Shown here piece after piece: positions 7,467 through 17,203 of a stretch of 64,000 bases of DNA. The stretch lies in assembly GCA_028382005.1 (NCBI GenBank), contig JAOESH010000007.1, positions 1 to 64,000 of the forward strand, read 5' to 3'. Each line of letters opens with the position of its first letter. Position 1 is the first letter of the stretch. Origin of the DNA: Pseudomonadota bacterium (GTDB lineage: Bacteria; Pseudomonadota; Alphaproteobacteria; Puniceispirillales; Marisalimonadaceae). Position numbers and translations under genes: made by a program. Under the pieces are notes generated by a model. That model made no database searches. It was given only the letters and a program-made list of their open reading frames with translations, and was not told the origin of the DNA.

Positions 7467-9167
7467 TTATTTGACAGGCCTTAAAAAATCAAAATCAACA
7501 CCTTTGTCAGCTTGTAAAACGGTATCGTAAAACATTTTATTATAACCACGTCTTTTTATTATTTTTTTATCTTTTTTATTATTATGTCTTATTTTAATTT
7601 CTTCATCTGTTAATTTTAATTCAATTAACCTTTTGTTAACATCTAATTTAATTACATCACCACTTTCAACAATATTTAAATTGCCTCCAGCTGCTGCTTC
7701 AGGGCAAACATGTAGCACAATCGTACCAGATGCCGTTCCACTCATTCTACCATCTGAAATTCTAACCATATCTTTAACACCTACTTTTGCTAATTTCTTA
7801 GGAATTGGAATTAATCCAGCCTCAGGCATACCTGGGGCGCCAAGTGGCCCGATATTTCTTAAAAGTAGAATGCTGTCCTTAGTAACGTTTAAATCTTCAG
7901 AATCAATCCTATTGGCCAAGTCTTCCAAGTCTTCAAATACTTCCACGATACCTTCGTGGACTAAAAGATCTTTTGAAGCTGCAGATTGTTTAATAATTGC
8001 TGAACCAGGAGCTAAATTGCCATTTAAGACTGCAATGCTCCCTTTATCAAATATAGGATCATTGGTTTTTCTAATAATCTGTTGCGGCCAGTCATAATTA
8101 TTCTTATCTATAACTTCTTTTAAACTTATACCTGATACGGTCATTGTATCTAGATGAAGATAATCTCTTATTTCATTTAATATCCTTGGAAGACCTCCAG
8201 ATTTAAATAAATCTTCCATATATCCACTACCAGAAGGCTTTAAATCAACTATCATGGGTGTGTCTTTTGTCATTTGATCAAAATCATTTAGATTTATATC
8301 TATTCCTAATCTACCGGCCATAGCAGTTAAGTGAACTATTCCATTTGTTGACCCTCCAATAGCAGAAAGAACAGTTAAAGCATTTTGAAAGTTTTTAATT
8401 GTTAAAAAATCTTTAGGTTTATATGATTTATTTGCAATTTCTACAGCTACCCTCCCTGTTTCTTCAGCAATTCTTCGTCTTTCAGCTGAAACAGCTGGAG
8501 CAGAAGCACCATTCGTAACCATCATACCTAATGCTTCAGTAATTAAAGCCATAGTGCTAGCAGTTCCCATTACTCCACAAGTCCCAACAGTAGGCACTAA
8601 TTGATTATTAACTTCATTTATTTCATTCTCATCAATTTCTTCAGCCCTAAACTTTGCCCAATACCTTCTACAATCTGTACATGCCCCTACCCTTTCGCCT
8701 TTGTGAGATCCAGTAAGCATAGGACCTGTAACTAATTGAATTGCCGGCATTTCTGCACTAAAAGCTCCCATAATTTGAGCAGGAACAGTCTTGTCACAAC
8801 CTCCAATTAGAACACATGCGTCCATAGGTTGAGCTCTTAACATTTCTTCAGTATCTATAGACATAAGGTTTCTTAAATACATTGAGGTAGGGTAAGCAAA
8901 TGATTCATGTATTGTTATAGTAGGAAATTCTAAAGGTATAGCACCAGATGAGAGGATGCCAGCTTTTACACTCTTAATTAAATCAGGAACATTGCCATGA
9001 CAAGGGTTATAATCACTATAAGTGTTAGTTATGCCTATTATAGGCTTGCCTAACATTTCTTCTGAGTGACCCATTCCTTTAATAAATGCTTTACGCAGAA
9101 AAATTGAAAAACCACTATCACCATAACTAGTTAAATTTTTATACATACCTTTTTTTTTGTTGCTCAT
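7467..9167 (-). CDS. IlvD/Edd family dehydratase, probably sugar-acid type
   Basis: Iron-sulfur dehydratase that removes water from a 2,3-dihydroxy acid. The three cluster cysteines are in place: C56 (NPCHGN), C124 (GGCDKTVPA) and C197 (GTCGVMGTAS). The segment GACTDCRRYW at about 161-170 is characteristic of the pentonate/aldonate branch (arabonate-dehydratase type) rather than branched-chain amino-acid IlvD, as is the 566-residue length. It is last in a minus-strand run with oxidoreductases and a two-subunit molybdenum hydroxylase, which favours a catabolic job on a polyhydroxy acid. The exact substrate is inferred only to class. Confidence 0.85.
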   Translation of the reverse strand: MSNKKKGMYKNLTSYGDSGFSIFLRKAFIKGMGHSEEMLGKPIIGITNTYSDYNPCHGNVPDLIKSVKAGILSSGAIPLEFPTITIHESFAYPTSMYLRNLMSIDTEEMLRAQPMDACVLIGGCDKTVPAQIMGAFSAEMPAIQLVTGPMLTGSHKGERVGACTDCRRYWAKFRAEEIDENEINEVNNQLVPTVGTCGVMGTASTMALITEALGMMVTNGASAPAVSAERRRIAEETGRVAVEIANKSYKPKDFLTIKNFQNALTVLSAIGGSTNGIVHLTAMAGRLGIDINLNDFDQMTKDTPMIVDLKPSGSGYMEDLFKSGGLPRILNEIRDYLHLDTMTVSGISLKEVIDKNNYDWPQQIIRKTNDPIFDKGSIAVLNGNLAPGSAIIKQSAASKDLLVHEGIVEVFEDLEDLANRIDSEDLNVTKDSILLLRNIGPLGAPGMPEAGLIPIPKKLAKVGVKDMVRISDGRMSGTASGTIVLHVCPEAAAGGNLNIVESGDVIKLDVNKRLIELKLTDEEIKIRHNNKKDKKIIKRRGYNKMFYDTVLQADKGVDFDFLRPVK

Positions 9168-9232
9168 AGAAGATGACCCTTCGAATAAATATTTTTATAT
9201 ATAAAGTATATTTTTAGTTTTTTAAAAGTTAT

Positions 9233-11383
9233 TTAATTTAACAGCTCTTTAGTAATATTTTCTTTAGTAAAAGGCATAGTTTTAATTCTCTCTCCTAACG
9301 CCTCATGCAATGCATTAGATATTGCTGCACCAGTTGGACCCGCTACTGCTTCACCAACACCAAGATACGGTAAACCTTTTTGGTCAATAATATTTGTATT
9401 TATATCAGGAATATTATCAAATCCTATTATTTTGTATGTATCCCAATCTTTAGAAATAATTTCTTTAGTATCAAAACGTACTTCTTCATATAAAGCCCAA
9501 CTTGCAGCTTGTATAAAACCTCCTTCAACTTGAGCTTTAATACCACCCTCAAATGCTATTTCTCCAGCATCTACAGTAATCCATGCATTATTCAATTTAA
9601 TCTCTAAATCATCATTTATTTTTAATTCCACACCTACCGCGCAATAAGCAGCAGAATTTTTGTATCTAGCAAACCCTATACCTCTATGAAAATCAATTTC
9701 TTTAGTTTTTTTGTTCATATCAGATTGTAACATTTGAAGAACATCTATAGCCCTATCATCATTTAAGTGATTTATTCTAATTTCAAATGGATCAATATTT
9801 TTAAGAGATGCTAATTCATTAATAAAACATTCAGTAGCGGTAACATTTGCAAAAGCACCTAAGGTTCTTAAGGCAGATGTCCTAAGTGGTAAATTATGAA
9901 CTAAATTTTTTACTAACCTAGTTTCTTGGAAATCATACAAAGGGTCTAGATTTCTATGTATCCCCATATGCGCAGATGTCTTAGGAGTAGATTTTTTTTC
10001 AGCAAAGTCATTAGTTAAGAACTTAAAGCTTATAAAATTAAATAGCTCACTTTCTGAAGGTCTTGATAAGTAGGTATCTGCATAAGCTTCGTTAGACCAA
10101 TAAATTATTTTACCTTGACTATCAATCACACCTTTAATCTTATTTATTGAAGCGCTTCCATATGGTTCCCAGCAATGTTCATCTTCTCGTGTCCATTTAA
10201 GCAAGATATGATTTTTTGGAAATTCTTTAGATAATACTGCAGCTTCAAAAGCTACATCATCCGCTCCATTATGACCGTAACACCCGGATCCAGGAACATG
10301 CTTTAATGTTACTCTATCTTTATCAATATCAAAATATGTACTTAGGGATTTCTTAAGGGCAAAAAGTGCCTGACTATGAGAAAAAACTGTAAGATTTTCT
10401 TCAAAAAAAGCACAAGCAGCAGATGGCCCAATTGGTGCATGCATTAAGTAACTTTTTTTATATTCGCTTGATAAAGAAAAAGTTTTTGAGTCATTAAAAT
10501 CTTTAATATTTGGAATTTTTTCTTGATGAGCTTCGCCACCTGCCTTAACTAACAAAGAGTTTTTTTGGTTATTAGATAAAGAAATAAAAATATTTTCATT
10601 AGATAAATCTTTAACGTCTTTCCAAATTATTTGTTTTTTTATTATATCTAAATATTTAACTACTAAAAATTCTTCAATTGACAGCAATGCAATGAAAGAA
10701 CCTTTTATAAATAATTTCACATTATTCTGATTTAATATCTGAATAAAACTTTCATTAATTTTAACAAATTTTGAATGATAATTAGGTGGCCTTACAATCC
10801 TAGCATGCAACATATTAGGAAAATTCATGTCATGAACATATTTGTAATGACCTGTAACAATGTCGTGAATAGTTTTAATCTCTATTGATTGAGTATTTTT
10901 ATTAATGTATTCAGTAAGTTCGCTATCTATCAAATTATCAGATATTTCTAGCTCTTTAAATTCATTCGTTGTTGCAAAATCCCAATATGTAACACTTTTA
11001 TTTGACAGTTTATCTTTAATAACACCGTTTTCGAAAAGTATATTGTCTTCTAGGATATTATAGTTGTTAATTGCATAATTATAAAATTCTTTTCTTAATG
11101 TAAAAGATGCTGCTTTAATAGCAGTTCCTGAAACAGCTACTGATAAACTACTAGCAGTTATACCTTCATCAGGCGATATATCTGTATCTAATTTAATAAT
11201 TTCTATTTGATTGTAGTTAACCCCTGTTATTTGCGAACAAATTAAGGCTAAGGTAGAACTTATATGCTGACCAATATCAACTTTACCTGAATAAATCTGT
11301 AAAACATTAGATTTGTCAAAATTAAACCAGAGATTTAGTTTTTTGTAAGACTTAATGCTAGGTCCAGTGTTTACAGTATTCAT
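9233..11383 (-). CDS. Molybdenum hydroxylase large subunit (IorB/NicB-like)
   Basis: Molybdopterin-binding subunit of the xanthine dehydrogenase family, 716 residues. The N-terminus (LQIYSGKVDIGQ, then SPDEGITASSLSV) matches the isoquinoline/nicotinate oxidoreductase type, and the conserved catalytic Glu is at about residue 678 in LGVGEAVAGPTGAA. IorB proteins are often longer with a Tat leader and NicB carries cytochrome c domains; neither is present here, so the enzyme should be cytoplasmic and pass electrons to an unlinked acceptor. It lies 6 bases after the 2Fe-2S subunit. Hydroxylation of an aldehyde or N-heterocycle is likely; the substrate is not determinable. Confidence 0.86.
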   Translation of the reverse strand: MNTVNTGPSIKSYKKLNLWFNFDKSNVLQIYSGKVDIGQHISSTLALICSQITGVNYNQIEIIKLDTDISPDEGITASSLSVAVSGTAIKAASFTLRKEFYNYAINNYNILEDNILFENGVIKDKLSNKSVTYWDFATTNEFKELEISDNLIDSELTEYINKNTQSIEIKTIHDIVTGHYKYVHDMNFPNMLHARIVRPPNYHSKFVKINESFIQILNQNNVKLFIKGSFIALLSIEEFLVVKYLDIIKKQIIWKDVKDLSNENIFISLSNNQKNSLLVKAGGEAHQEKIPNIKDFNDSKTFSLSSEYKKSYLMHAPIGPSAACAFFEENLTVFSHSQALFALKKSLSTYFDIDKDRVTLKHVPGSGCYGHNGADDVAFEAAVLSKEFPKNHILLKWTREDEHCWEPYGSASINKIKGVIDSQGKIIYWSNEAYADTYLSRPSESELFNFISFKFLTNDFAEKKSTPKTSAHMGIHRNLDPLYDFQETRLVKNLVHNLPLRTSALRTLGAFANVTATECFINELASLKNIDPFEIRINHLNDDRAIDVLQMLQSDMNKKTKEIDFHRGIGFARYKNSAAYCAVGVELKINDDLEIKLNNAWITVDAGEIAFEGGIKAQVEGGFIQAASWALYEEVRFDTKEIISKDWDTYKIIGFDNIPDINTNIIDQKGLPYLGVGEAVAGPTGAAISNALHEALGERIKTMPFTKENITKELLN

Positions 11384-11389
11384 AATAAT

Positions 11390-11860
11390 TTATGCCAACT
11401 CATTTTTAATTGACTCAATTGCTTGAAATATAGATTTGTGTGAACCGCAACGGCATAAATGCCCTTCTAAAGAAGAGTTAATCTCATCTTTAGTTGGGTT
11501 AGAGTTTTTATTGAATACAGAAGTAAGAGTAATAATAATTCCACTAGTACAATATCCACATTGAGCTGCATTATATTTTTTAAATGCATCTTGAACAATG
11601 TTTAAATAATTATCAGTTTTTAAGCCTTCAATAGTAATTATTTCGGATTTTTGATATTCTTTTGCTAAAATATTACAAGAAAGTTTTTTCTTTCCATCAA
11701 TTAAAATTGCACAACTGCCACATTGTTCTAAGCCACATCCTAATTTAGTTCCAGTTAAACCAAACTCATCTCTTAAAACATATATTAAGGGTTTATCTTC
11801 GTGAATAGTTACTTTTTTAGATATTCCATTGATATTTAAGTCACATTCTATTTTAGCCAT
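11390..11860 (-). CDS. (2Fe-2S) subunit of molybdenum hydroxylase (IorA/NicA-like)
   Basis: Small electron-transfer subunit of 156 residues. The ferredoxin-like N-terminal cluster is held by C42, C47, C50 and C62 (GCGLEQCGSC...SC). The C-terminal helical-domain cluster is held by C101, C104, C136 and C138 (QCGYCTSG...LCRCGS). It sits directly upstream of the large subunit. No FAD subunit is found here, so this is the two-subunit type, unlike the three-subunit enzyme at 27719-31440. Confidence 0.93.
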   Translation of the reverse strand: MAKIECDLNINGISKKVTIHEDKPLIYVLRDEFGLTGTKLGCGLEQCGSCAILIDGKKKLSCNILAKEYQKSEIITIEGLKTDNYLNIVQDAFKKYNAAQCGYCTSGIIITLTSVFNKNSNPTKDEINSSLEGHLCRCGSHKSIFQAIESIKNELA

Positions 11861-11877
11861 ATATTTTTATGAACCTA

Positions 11878-12864
11878 TTAATTTATTAGTAAAATTAATT
11901 TACCAAAGTGTTTGTTATTATTCATTATATTTAACGCTTCTTTGGCTTCTGTTAATGGAAATGATTTAAAAATAACATGTCTAATTTCACCATTTATAAC
12001 GTGTTCCCAAAGATCATCATTTGCAACTTTAGCTACTTCAAAATTTTCAGCAACTGATCTCGTTCTACCCGTAGTTCCAACATAATGAAGCCTTCTTTTT
12101 GCATGCAGATCATAGTCAAATGATCCATTCATACCTGCAAGTCTTCCAATATTTATTAAATATCCATTAATTTTTGTAGCTTTCATGTTTTTGTTAACAT
12201 AGTCTCCAGAAAGCATATCAATCAGAATGTCTACACCTTCTCCATTTGTTGCCTTTAAAACATCGTCCAACCAATCTTCATTAGAGGTGTTAATTAAAAC
12301 ATCTGCTCCATAATTTGATAGTTTTGATAATCTACTTTTGTTAGTTGAAGAGCCTAAAATTTTACTTGCGCCTAAAGCTCTTGCAATTTGTAAACCTATT
12401 AATCCTACACCACTGCTAGCGCCTTGTATAAAAACACTCTGACCTACAACAAAGTTTCCATTGGTTACTATTGCATCATGCATAGTTTGCATATTACCTT
12501 GAATAGAAGCAGCCTGTTCCCATGAAAAATTATGAAGATTGAATTTTATAGACCTTTTTGAATTAGCTAATGCATACTGTGCCCAACCAGAGCCACCTCG
12601 ACACATTACATTATCCCCAATTTTTAGGTTATCTACTCCTTCACCTAATTGAACAACTTCTCCAGCAAATTCACCACCTATTATTTTAGTTTCTCCACTA
12701 GTGTGACCAAAGAATTGTCCCTGTGTTTCTAGCAAATCAGATCTATTTATCCCACAAGATTTAACTTTTACTAATATCTGTTGATTTCCTGGAATTGGTT
12801 CAGGTAAATTTTTGATTTCAATCCCATTTTTTCCAAGTGTTACAGCTTTAATTGTCTTCTCCAT
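11878..12864 (-). CDS. Medium-chain dehydrogenase/reductase, quinone-oxidoreductase-like
   Basis: NAD(P)-dependent MDR protein of 328 residues with an N-terminal GroES-like fold and a Rossmann domain showing QGASSGVGLIGLQIARALGA. The early segment GGEFAGEVVQLGEGVDNLKIGD is the family hallmark, and the zinc-ligand set of true alcohol dehydrogenases is not obvious, so it is closer to quinone oxidoreductase/enoyl reductase proteins. It lies between an SDR and a molybdenum hydroxylase in one transcriptional run. In DHPS-degrading bacteria an hpsN gene is accompanied by SDR and MDR dehydrogenases, so it may serve that role here; this is context inference. Confidence 0.8.
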   Translation of the reverse strand: MEKTIKAVTLGKNGIEIKNLPEPIPGNQQILVKVKSCGINRSDLLETQGQFFGHTSGETKIIGGEFAGEVVQLGEGVDNLKIGDNVMCRGGSGWAQYALANSKRSIKFNLHNFSWEQAASIQGNMQTMHDAIVTNGNFVVGQSVFIQGASSGVGLIGLQIARALGASKILGSSTNKSRLSKLSNYGADVLINTSNEDWLDDVLKATNGEGVDILIDMLSGDYVNKNMKATKINGYLINIGRLAGMNGSFDYDLHAKRRLHYVGTTGRTRSVAENFEVAKVANDDLWEHVINGEIRHVIFKSFPLTEAKEALNIMNNNKHFGKLILLIN

Positions 12865-12938
12865 GAAAAATAAAAATATAATACTTTATAATGTGCATTA
12901 GTATTAAAATTTTAATTTGTTACAACAACAAAAATTTA

Positions 12939-13703
12939 TTATCTAGATGTCCAACCCCCATCTACCATCAAACTTGAACCTGTCATTAAAGATGATGCCT
13001 CGGAGGCTAAAAACACAAATGGACCCATCAAATCTTTAACTTCTCCAAGTCTTCCCAAGGGTATCATTCCTATAGTGCTTTTCTTAAATTCTTCATCTTT
13101 TAAGAACGGTTCTGTCATAGGAGTCTGAATAAAAGTTGGACAAACTGTGTTAACTCTTATGCCGTTTGGAGCTAACTCAATAGCAAGAGCTTTTGTGAAA
13201 CCTTCAATTGCAAATTTGCTTGAGCAATACGTAGTCCTATTAGGCCCCCCTACATGTCCCATTTGTGAAGAAACATTTATAATTGAGCCTTTAATATTAT
13301 TATTTAGCATCTTTGCAACTACATTTTTTGAGAGATTAATTACGGATCTAACATTCAAAGACATAACGTAATCAAAATCATTTAAATCAGTATCTACTAA
13401 TTTTGCTGGTTTGTTTGTGCCAGCATTGTTAATTAAAATATCAAAAGGATCTGATTTATCTATTAAATCAGATACATCTTTTTCATTATTTACGTCTAGA
13501 GCAAAATAAGTAGCTTTATGACCTTGTGAAATAATATGATTGGTTAAATCCTTTAATTCGCTGTCAGTTCTTGAGACTAAAGTCACATTTGCTCCAGATT
13601 CAGCTAATGCAATAGATGCGCCCATTCCTATCCCTCTACCAGCACCAGTAACTAAAGCATTTTTACCATCTAATCTAAAGCTTGGTAATTTTGGATAATT
13701 CAT
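12939..13703 (-). CDS. Short-chain dehydrogenase/reductase (SDR), possible HpsO-like role
   Basis: Classical SDR of 254 residues: cofactor motif TGAGRGIG (G20-G26), NNAG at about 92-95, catalytic S146, Y159 and K163 (YCSSK), and a C-terminal MTGSSLMVDGGWTSR typical of the family. It starts 8 bases after the HpsN-like gene. NAD-dependent oxidation of a secondary alcohol is expected. Pairing with hpsN suggests oxidation of one enantiomer of dihydroxypropanesulfonate or a similar polyol; the family motifs are seen, the substrate is inferred. Confidence 0.88.
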   Translation of the reverse strand: MNYPKLPSFRLDGKNALVTGAGRGIGMGASIALAESGANVTLVSRTDSELKDLTNHIISQGHKATYFALDVNNEKDVSDLIDKSDPFDILINNAGTNKPAKLVDTDLNDFDYVMSLNVRSVINLSKNVVAKMLNNNIKGSIINVSSQMGHVGGPNRTTYCSSKFAIEGFTKALAIELAPNGIRVNTVCPTFIQTPMTEPFLKDEEFKKSTIGMIPLGRLGEVKDLMGPFVFLASEASSLMTGSSLMVDGGWTSR

Positions 13704-13711
13704 ATTCTCTC

Positions 13712-15019
13712 CTATTCAGCTGACGAGTATGGTTTAATATTTCTTCCACCAAATCTCCTTACTCTAACATTTGCTTGCTCTCCATGACCAGCAAATCCTT
13801 CAAGTGCGCATAATCTTGAACAATATTCACCAACAAGTGCAGAGGCTTCATCAGTTAAAACTTTTTGATATGTACAAGTTTTTAAAAATTTACCAACCCA
13901 TAGACCTCCGGTGTATCTTGCTGCTTTTTTTGTAGGTAAAGTGTGATTTGTTCCGATTACTTTATCACCAAAAGCTACGTTAGTTCTAGCACCCAAAAAT
14001 AAAGCGCCATAATTACTCATATTTTTATGAAAATAATCAGGATCTTTTGTCATAACTTGAACATGTTCAAAAGCAAGGTCATCTGCGACACTTACCATTT
14101 CGTCAATACTGTCACATACAATGACCTGGCCATATTCTTTCCAAGACACTCGAGCAATGTCAGCAGTAGGTAGAATATCTAGTTGTCTCTCTATTTCATC
14201 AATAGTGTCTGTTGCAAGTTTTTGGGAATTTGTAAGTAATATTGCCGGACTAGTTGGACCATGTTCAGCTTGTCCTAATAGATCAATAGCACAAATTTCA
14301 GGATCTGAAGTATCATCAGCAATTATAAGTGTCTCGGTAGGGCCTGCAAATAAATCTATCCCAACACGACCAAACAACTGACGCTTTGCTTCTGCCACAA
14401 ACATGTTGCCAGGTCCTACAAGCATATCAACACCTTTAATAGTCTCAGTTCCTATGGCCATAGCTGCAACAGCTTGAATTCCTCCAAGGCATAAAATTTT
14501 GTCTGCTCCACCCATATGCATTGCAGCGACAATTGCTGGATGAGGAGCACCTCCCTGTGGTGGTGCTGAAGCCGTAATATTTTTTACTCCTGCTACTTTA
14601 GCTGTTAAAACTGACATATGTGCAGAAGCTACCATTGGATATTTACCACCAGGCACATAACATCCAACAGCATTCATAGGTATGTTTTTATGACCTAAAA
14701 TAACACCAGGTAAAGTTTCTACTTCTAAATCTTTGATACATTCTAATTGCTTTTTTGCAAAGTTACGAACTTGAGTTTGTGCAAACTTAATATCTTCCAA
14801 ATCTCTTTTTGATACGTTGCTGATTGCATTTTCTATATCTTGTTCACTTAAAATAAAACTATCAGGTTCGTAATTATCAAATTTTTTAGATAATTCTTTT
14901 ACTGCAACATCACCTCTTTTACTTACATCAGATAGAATTGTTTCAACCGTTTTTCTAACTTCGGCATCATATTCAACGATTTCATTTTCTGATTTTCCTT
15001 CTTTTAACCACTTTGCCAT
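13712..15019 (-). CDS. hpsN: Histidinol-dehydrogenase family protein, HpsN-like (sulfopropanediol 3-dehydrogenase)
   Basis: Zinc-dependent, NAD-linked four-electron alcohol-to-acid dehydrogenase of the HisD fold, 435 residues. Catalytic and zinc residues are visible: Q250 and H253 in [10 protein letters not shown], and E318-H319 in AFEHVQVM. The stretches [30 protein letters not shown] and [18 protein letters not shown] match what I know of HpsN, which converts 2,3-dihydroxypropane-1-sulfonate to sulfolactate, rather than biosynthetic HisD. No histidine genes are nearby, and SDR and MDR dehydrogenase genes follow. No sulfolyase was seen in this window. Relatives acting on other polyols remain possible. 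Confidence 0.75.
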   Translation of the reverse strand: MAKWLKEGKSENEIVEYDAEVRKTVETILSDVSKRGDVAVKELSKKFDNYEPDSFILSEQDIENAISNVSKRDLEDIKFAQTQVRNFAKKQLECIKDLEVETLPGVILGHKNIPMNAVGCYVPGGKYPMVASAHMSVLTAKVAGVKNITASAPPQGGAPHPAIVAAMHMGGADKILCLGGIQAVAAMAIGTETIKGVDMLVGPGNMFVAEAKRQLFGRVGIDLFAGPTETLIIADDTSDPEICAIDLLGQAEHGPTSPAILLTNSQKLATDTIDEIERQLDILPTADIARVSWKEYGQVIVCDSIDEMVSVADDLAFEHVQVMTKDPDYFHKNMSNYGALFLGARTNVAFGDKVIGTNHTLPTKKAARYTGGLWVGKFLKTCTYQKVLTDEASALVGEYCSRLCALEGFAGHGEQANVRVRRFGGRNIKPYSSAE

Positions 15020-15084
15020 TCATTCCTCTTTAAAAAAAATTTATTTACTTTCTTGGATCCTATTAATTTTTATAAATATATCAA

Positions 15085-15552
15085 TTAAGAAATTTGACCA
15101 TTCCAAAAAGTTAATGGTTCCATATCATTTAAATCAAATGATGTTACTTCTCCTACTAATATTTTATGGTCACCACCAGCATAATCATTCCACTTCACAC
15201 AATCAAACCAAGCTAATGTATCAGCAATTATAGGAAAACCATTTTTACTTAATTTCCAATCAATATTATCAAATTTATTTTCTAATGATGATGCAAAATG
15301 ATTGCAAAGCTTTATTTGTTTATTTGATAATATATTTACAGCATACCCTTTTGCATCCAAAAAAGATTCATAACTAGGTTGTTTCTTTCCTATACTCCAA
15401 AGAACAAGTGGAGGATCAAGAGACACTGAAGAAAAACTATTAACAGTCATTCCAATAGGATTTTTATCCTTATCAGTAGCCGTAACAATCGTAATTCCAG
15501 TTGAAAACATGCTAAATGCTTTTCTCAATGCTTCATTATTCTTCTTGGTCAT
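15085..15552 (-). CDS. Flavin reductase family protein
   Basis: 155-residue flavin reductase-like (FMN-binding split barrel) protein. Diagnostic text: AFSMFSTGITIVTATD, GMTVNSFSSVSLDPPLVLWSIG, YAVNILSNKQ and GGDHKILVGEV. Such proteins reduce FMN/FAD with NAD(P)H for a two-component monooxygenase or accept flavin themselves. It is the promoter-proximal gene of the minus-strand catabolic run and is divergent from the LysR gene. A possible partner is the luciferase-like monooxygenase at 22675, but that is a guess. Confidence 0.85.
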   Translation of the reverse strand: MTKKNNEALRKAFSMFSTGITIVTATDKDKNPIGMTVNSFSSVSLDPPLVLWSIGKKQPSYESFLDAKGYAVNILSNKQIKLCNHFASSLENKFDNIDWKLSKNGFPIIADTLAWFDCVKWNDYAGGDHKILVGEVTSFDLNDMEPLTFWNGQIS

Positions 15553-15649
15553 TTTATTTAAACTCTATTTTTATTTATTAAATTTTTAATTTTATTTTAT
15601 TTAACATATATTTGTGTATAAGAAGTAATTATTTATTTATATGATTTCT

Positions 15650-15664
15650 ATCATTTTAAATGAT
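15650..15664. promoter_or_regulatory. Perfect palindrome in the LysR/catabolic divergent promoter
   Basis: ATCATTT-T-AAATGAT, seven-base arms around one base, lies 14 bases before the lysR start and is overlapped on its left by a second repeat, ATGAT-ttct-ATCAT (15641-15654). Position and symmetry suit an operator for the divergent LysR gene and the 15552 operon. Regulator binding is inferred. Confidence 0.5.
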
Positions 15665-15678
15665 ATACGAGGTTTTGA

Positions 15679-16605
15679 ATGTCTATTTCTATAAAACAAA
15701 TAAAAGCATATGTCGCAGTTGTTGAAGAGAACTCTTTTAGTCTAGCAGCTCAAAGGTTAAATGCCACTCAGTCTGGAATGTCTATGTTAGTTCAAAATTT
15801 AGAATTAAGTATTGGTAAAAAACTGATATCTAGAGCACCAGGAAAAATGTTGTTAACTGAAAGTGGCAAAAAGTTTTATGAACATTCTCTTCAAATTTTA
15901 AGCTTAATGGAAAAAGCTGTTATTGATGCTAAAACAGAAACTAAAGAGCCTTCAGGTACATTCAACTGCGGATTAATGCCAACATTTACAAGATCTGCAC
16001 TTCCATCAACTCTATCAAAGTTTTTAAGTGAATTTCCAAAAGTTAATGTCAAAGTTACAGAGGCTTACTCAGGTGTCTTAGAAGAAATGGTAAGGTCAAA
16101 TAAATTAGAATTCGCTATAGTACCATCAATTAAAAATACAACTGGCTTAAAAGTAGAATTTATTTCTAGTGATTTAAATTTTTTAGTTACTAATAAAGAA
16201 TCTTCATTCAAACACTTAGAGCCAATAATTTTATCTAAACACGAAAAACTAAAAGTTATTGTTCCAGGTCCTGATAACTCTAGAAGAGTTGCCTTAAACG
16301 AATATTTTACAACTCATAATGTAAATATTGCAAAAACATTAGAGATGGATGGAATGATAGGAACATTAGAGATGATTGCTTCAAGTGACTGGTGTGCTGT
16401 TTTACCAGCAGTATTGTGTGATCTAGATTTAAACGGAACTTCTAGAACGTTATCGCCCCTTATTTCCCCAACACTAACAACAGAATACGTATTAATTACT
16501 TCAGCTAGTAAGGAATTAAGTTCAATCAGTAAACTATTTAGTCAAAGAATTTCATCTGAAATAATAACTATTACTTCTAAAATGAACAATAAATTAGATT
16601 GTTAA
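15679..16605 (+). CDS. LysR family transcriptional regulator
   Basis: 308-residue LysR-type regulator. The N-terminal winged HTH (about residues 1-60) has AYVAVVEENSFSLAAQRLNATQSGMS, followed by the linker helix and a periplasmic-binding-like effector domain. It lies between the 15552 minus-strand catabolic run and the TRAP transporter genes at 16693, so it probably controls both in response to their substrate or an intermediate. LysR proteins usually bind T-N11-A dyads; a palindrome is seen just in front of this gene. Confidence 0.92.
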   Translation: MSISIKQIKAYVAVVEENSFSLAAQRLNATQSGMSMLVQNLELSIGKKLISRAPGKMLLTESGKKFYEHSLQILSLMEKAVIDAKTETKEPSGTFNCGLMPTFTRSALPSTLSKFLSEFPKVNVKVTEAYSGVLEEMVRSNKLEFAIVPSIKNTTGLKVEFISSDLNFLVTNKESSFKHLEPIILSKHEKLKVIVPGPDNSRRVALNEYFTTHNVNIAKTLEMDGMIGTLEMIASSDWCAVLPAVLCDLDLNGTSRTLSPLISPTLTTEYVLITSASKELSSISKLFSQRISSEIITITSKMNNKLDC

Positions 16606-16692
16606 TTTAAATCATGTAAGCTGATTTATTATATTCGATTTAATGATTTGATAGGAAATCAAGTAACATTATAGTAAACTTAACAATAATTA

Positions 16693-17181
16693 ATGGGGAA
16701 TATATTGTTGAATTTTTTAAAAAAAACTCCTGAATTTTTGCAGTCTATTGCTGCGATTTGGCTAATATTAGTAGCTTTAACAATTTTTGCTGAAGTAACA
16801 TTTAGAAACCTTGGTATATTTCTAGGTGCTGATCAAGTTGTTCAAAACTCTGTCCCAGCAATTGTGTTTCTTCAAGTGCCATTCGCTATTGCATCTGGTA
16901 CGATGTTGAGAACAACATTAATTTTTGATTTTTTTAAAAGTAGAGGTAAAAAAATCATTAATATAATTTCATATTTAATTGGAATAATGCTTTTTATCGG
17001 TATAGCTGTGGGGGGATGGACCGACATGATAAAAGGTTGGGAAATTGGAGAATATCAAGGAATTGGTGCCATTGAATTTCCAGTATACCCAATAAGAACA
17101 GTCATAATATTTTGTTCAATTATTGTAGTGTTTATATATATATCGTTGATAGCAAAATTATTTTTATCTAAAAATAAATAG
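16693..17181 (+). CDS. TRAP transporter small permease subunit (DctQ type)
   Basis: Four-helix membrane subunit of a tripartite ATP-independent periplasmic importer, 162 residues. Hydrophobic helices are apparent at about 15-35, 50-70, 90-110 and 130-155, with the conserved-like RNLG and TMLRTTLIFD segments between them. It leads a complete DctQ-DctM-DctP set. A start at ATG 16693 is used; the TTG at 16705 is better spaced from the GGGGA that follows that ATG and could be the real start. Confidence 0.88.
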   Translation: MGNILLNFLKKTPEFLQSIAAIWLILVALTIFAEVTFRNLGIFLGADQVVQNSVPAIVFLQVPFAIASGTMLRTTLIFDFFKSRGKKIINIISYLIGIMLFIGIAVGGWTDMIKGWEIGEYQGIGAIEFPVYPIRTVIIFCSIIVVFIYISLIAKLFLSKNK

Positions 17182-17203
17182 TTACTTAAAAGGAAATATT
17201 ACA

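Noticed and set aside
13712-15019. Biosynthetic histidinol dehydrogenase (hisD)
   Set aside because: No histidine genes nearby, and key segments fit the HpsN branch with SDR and MDR partners.
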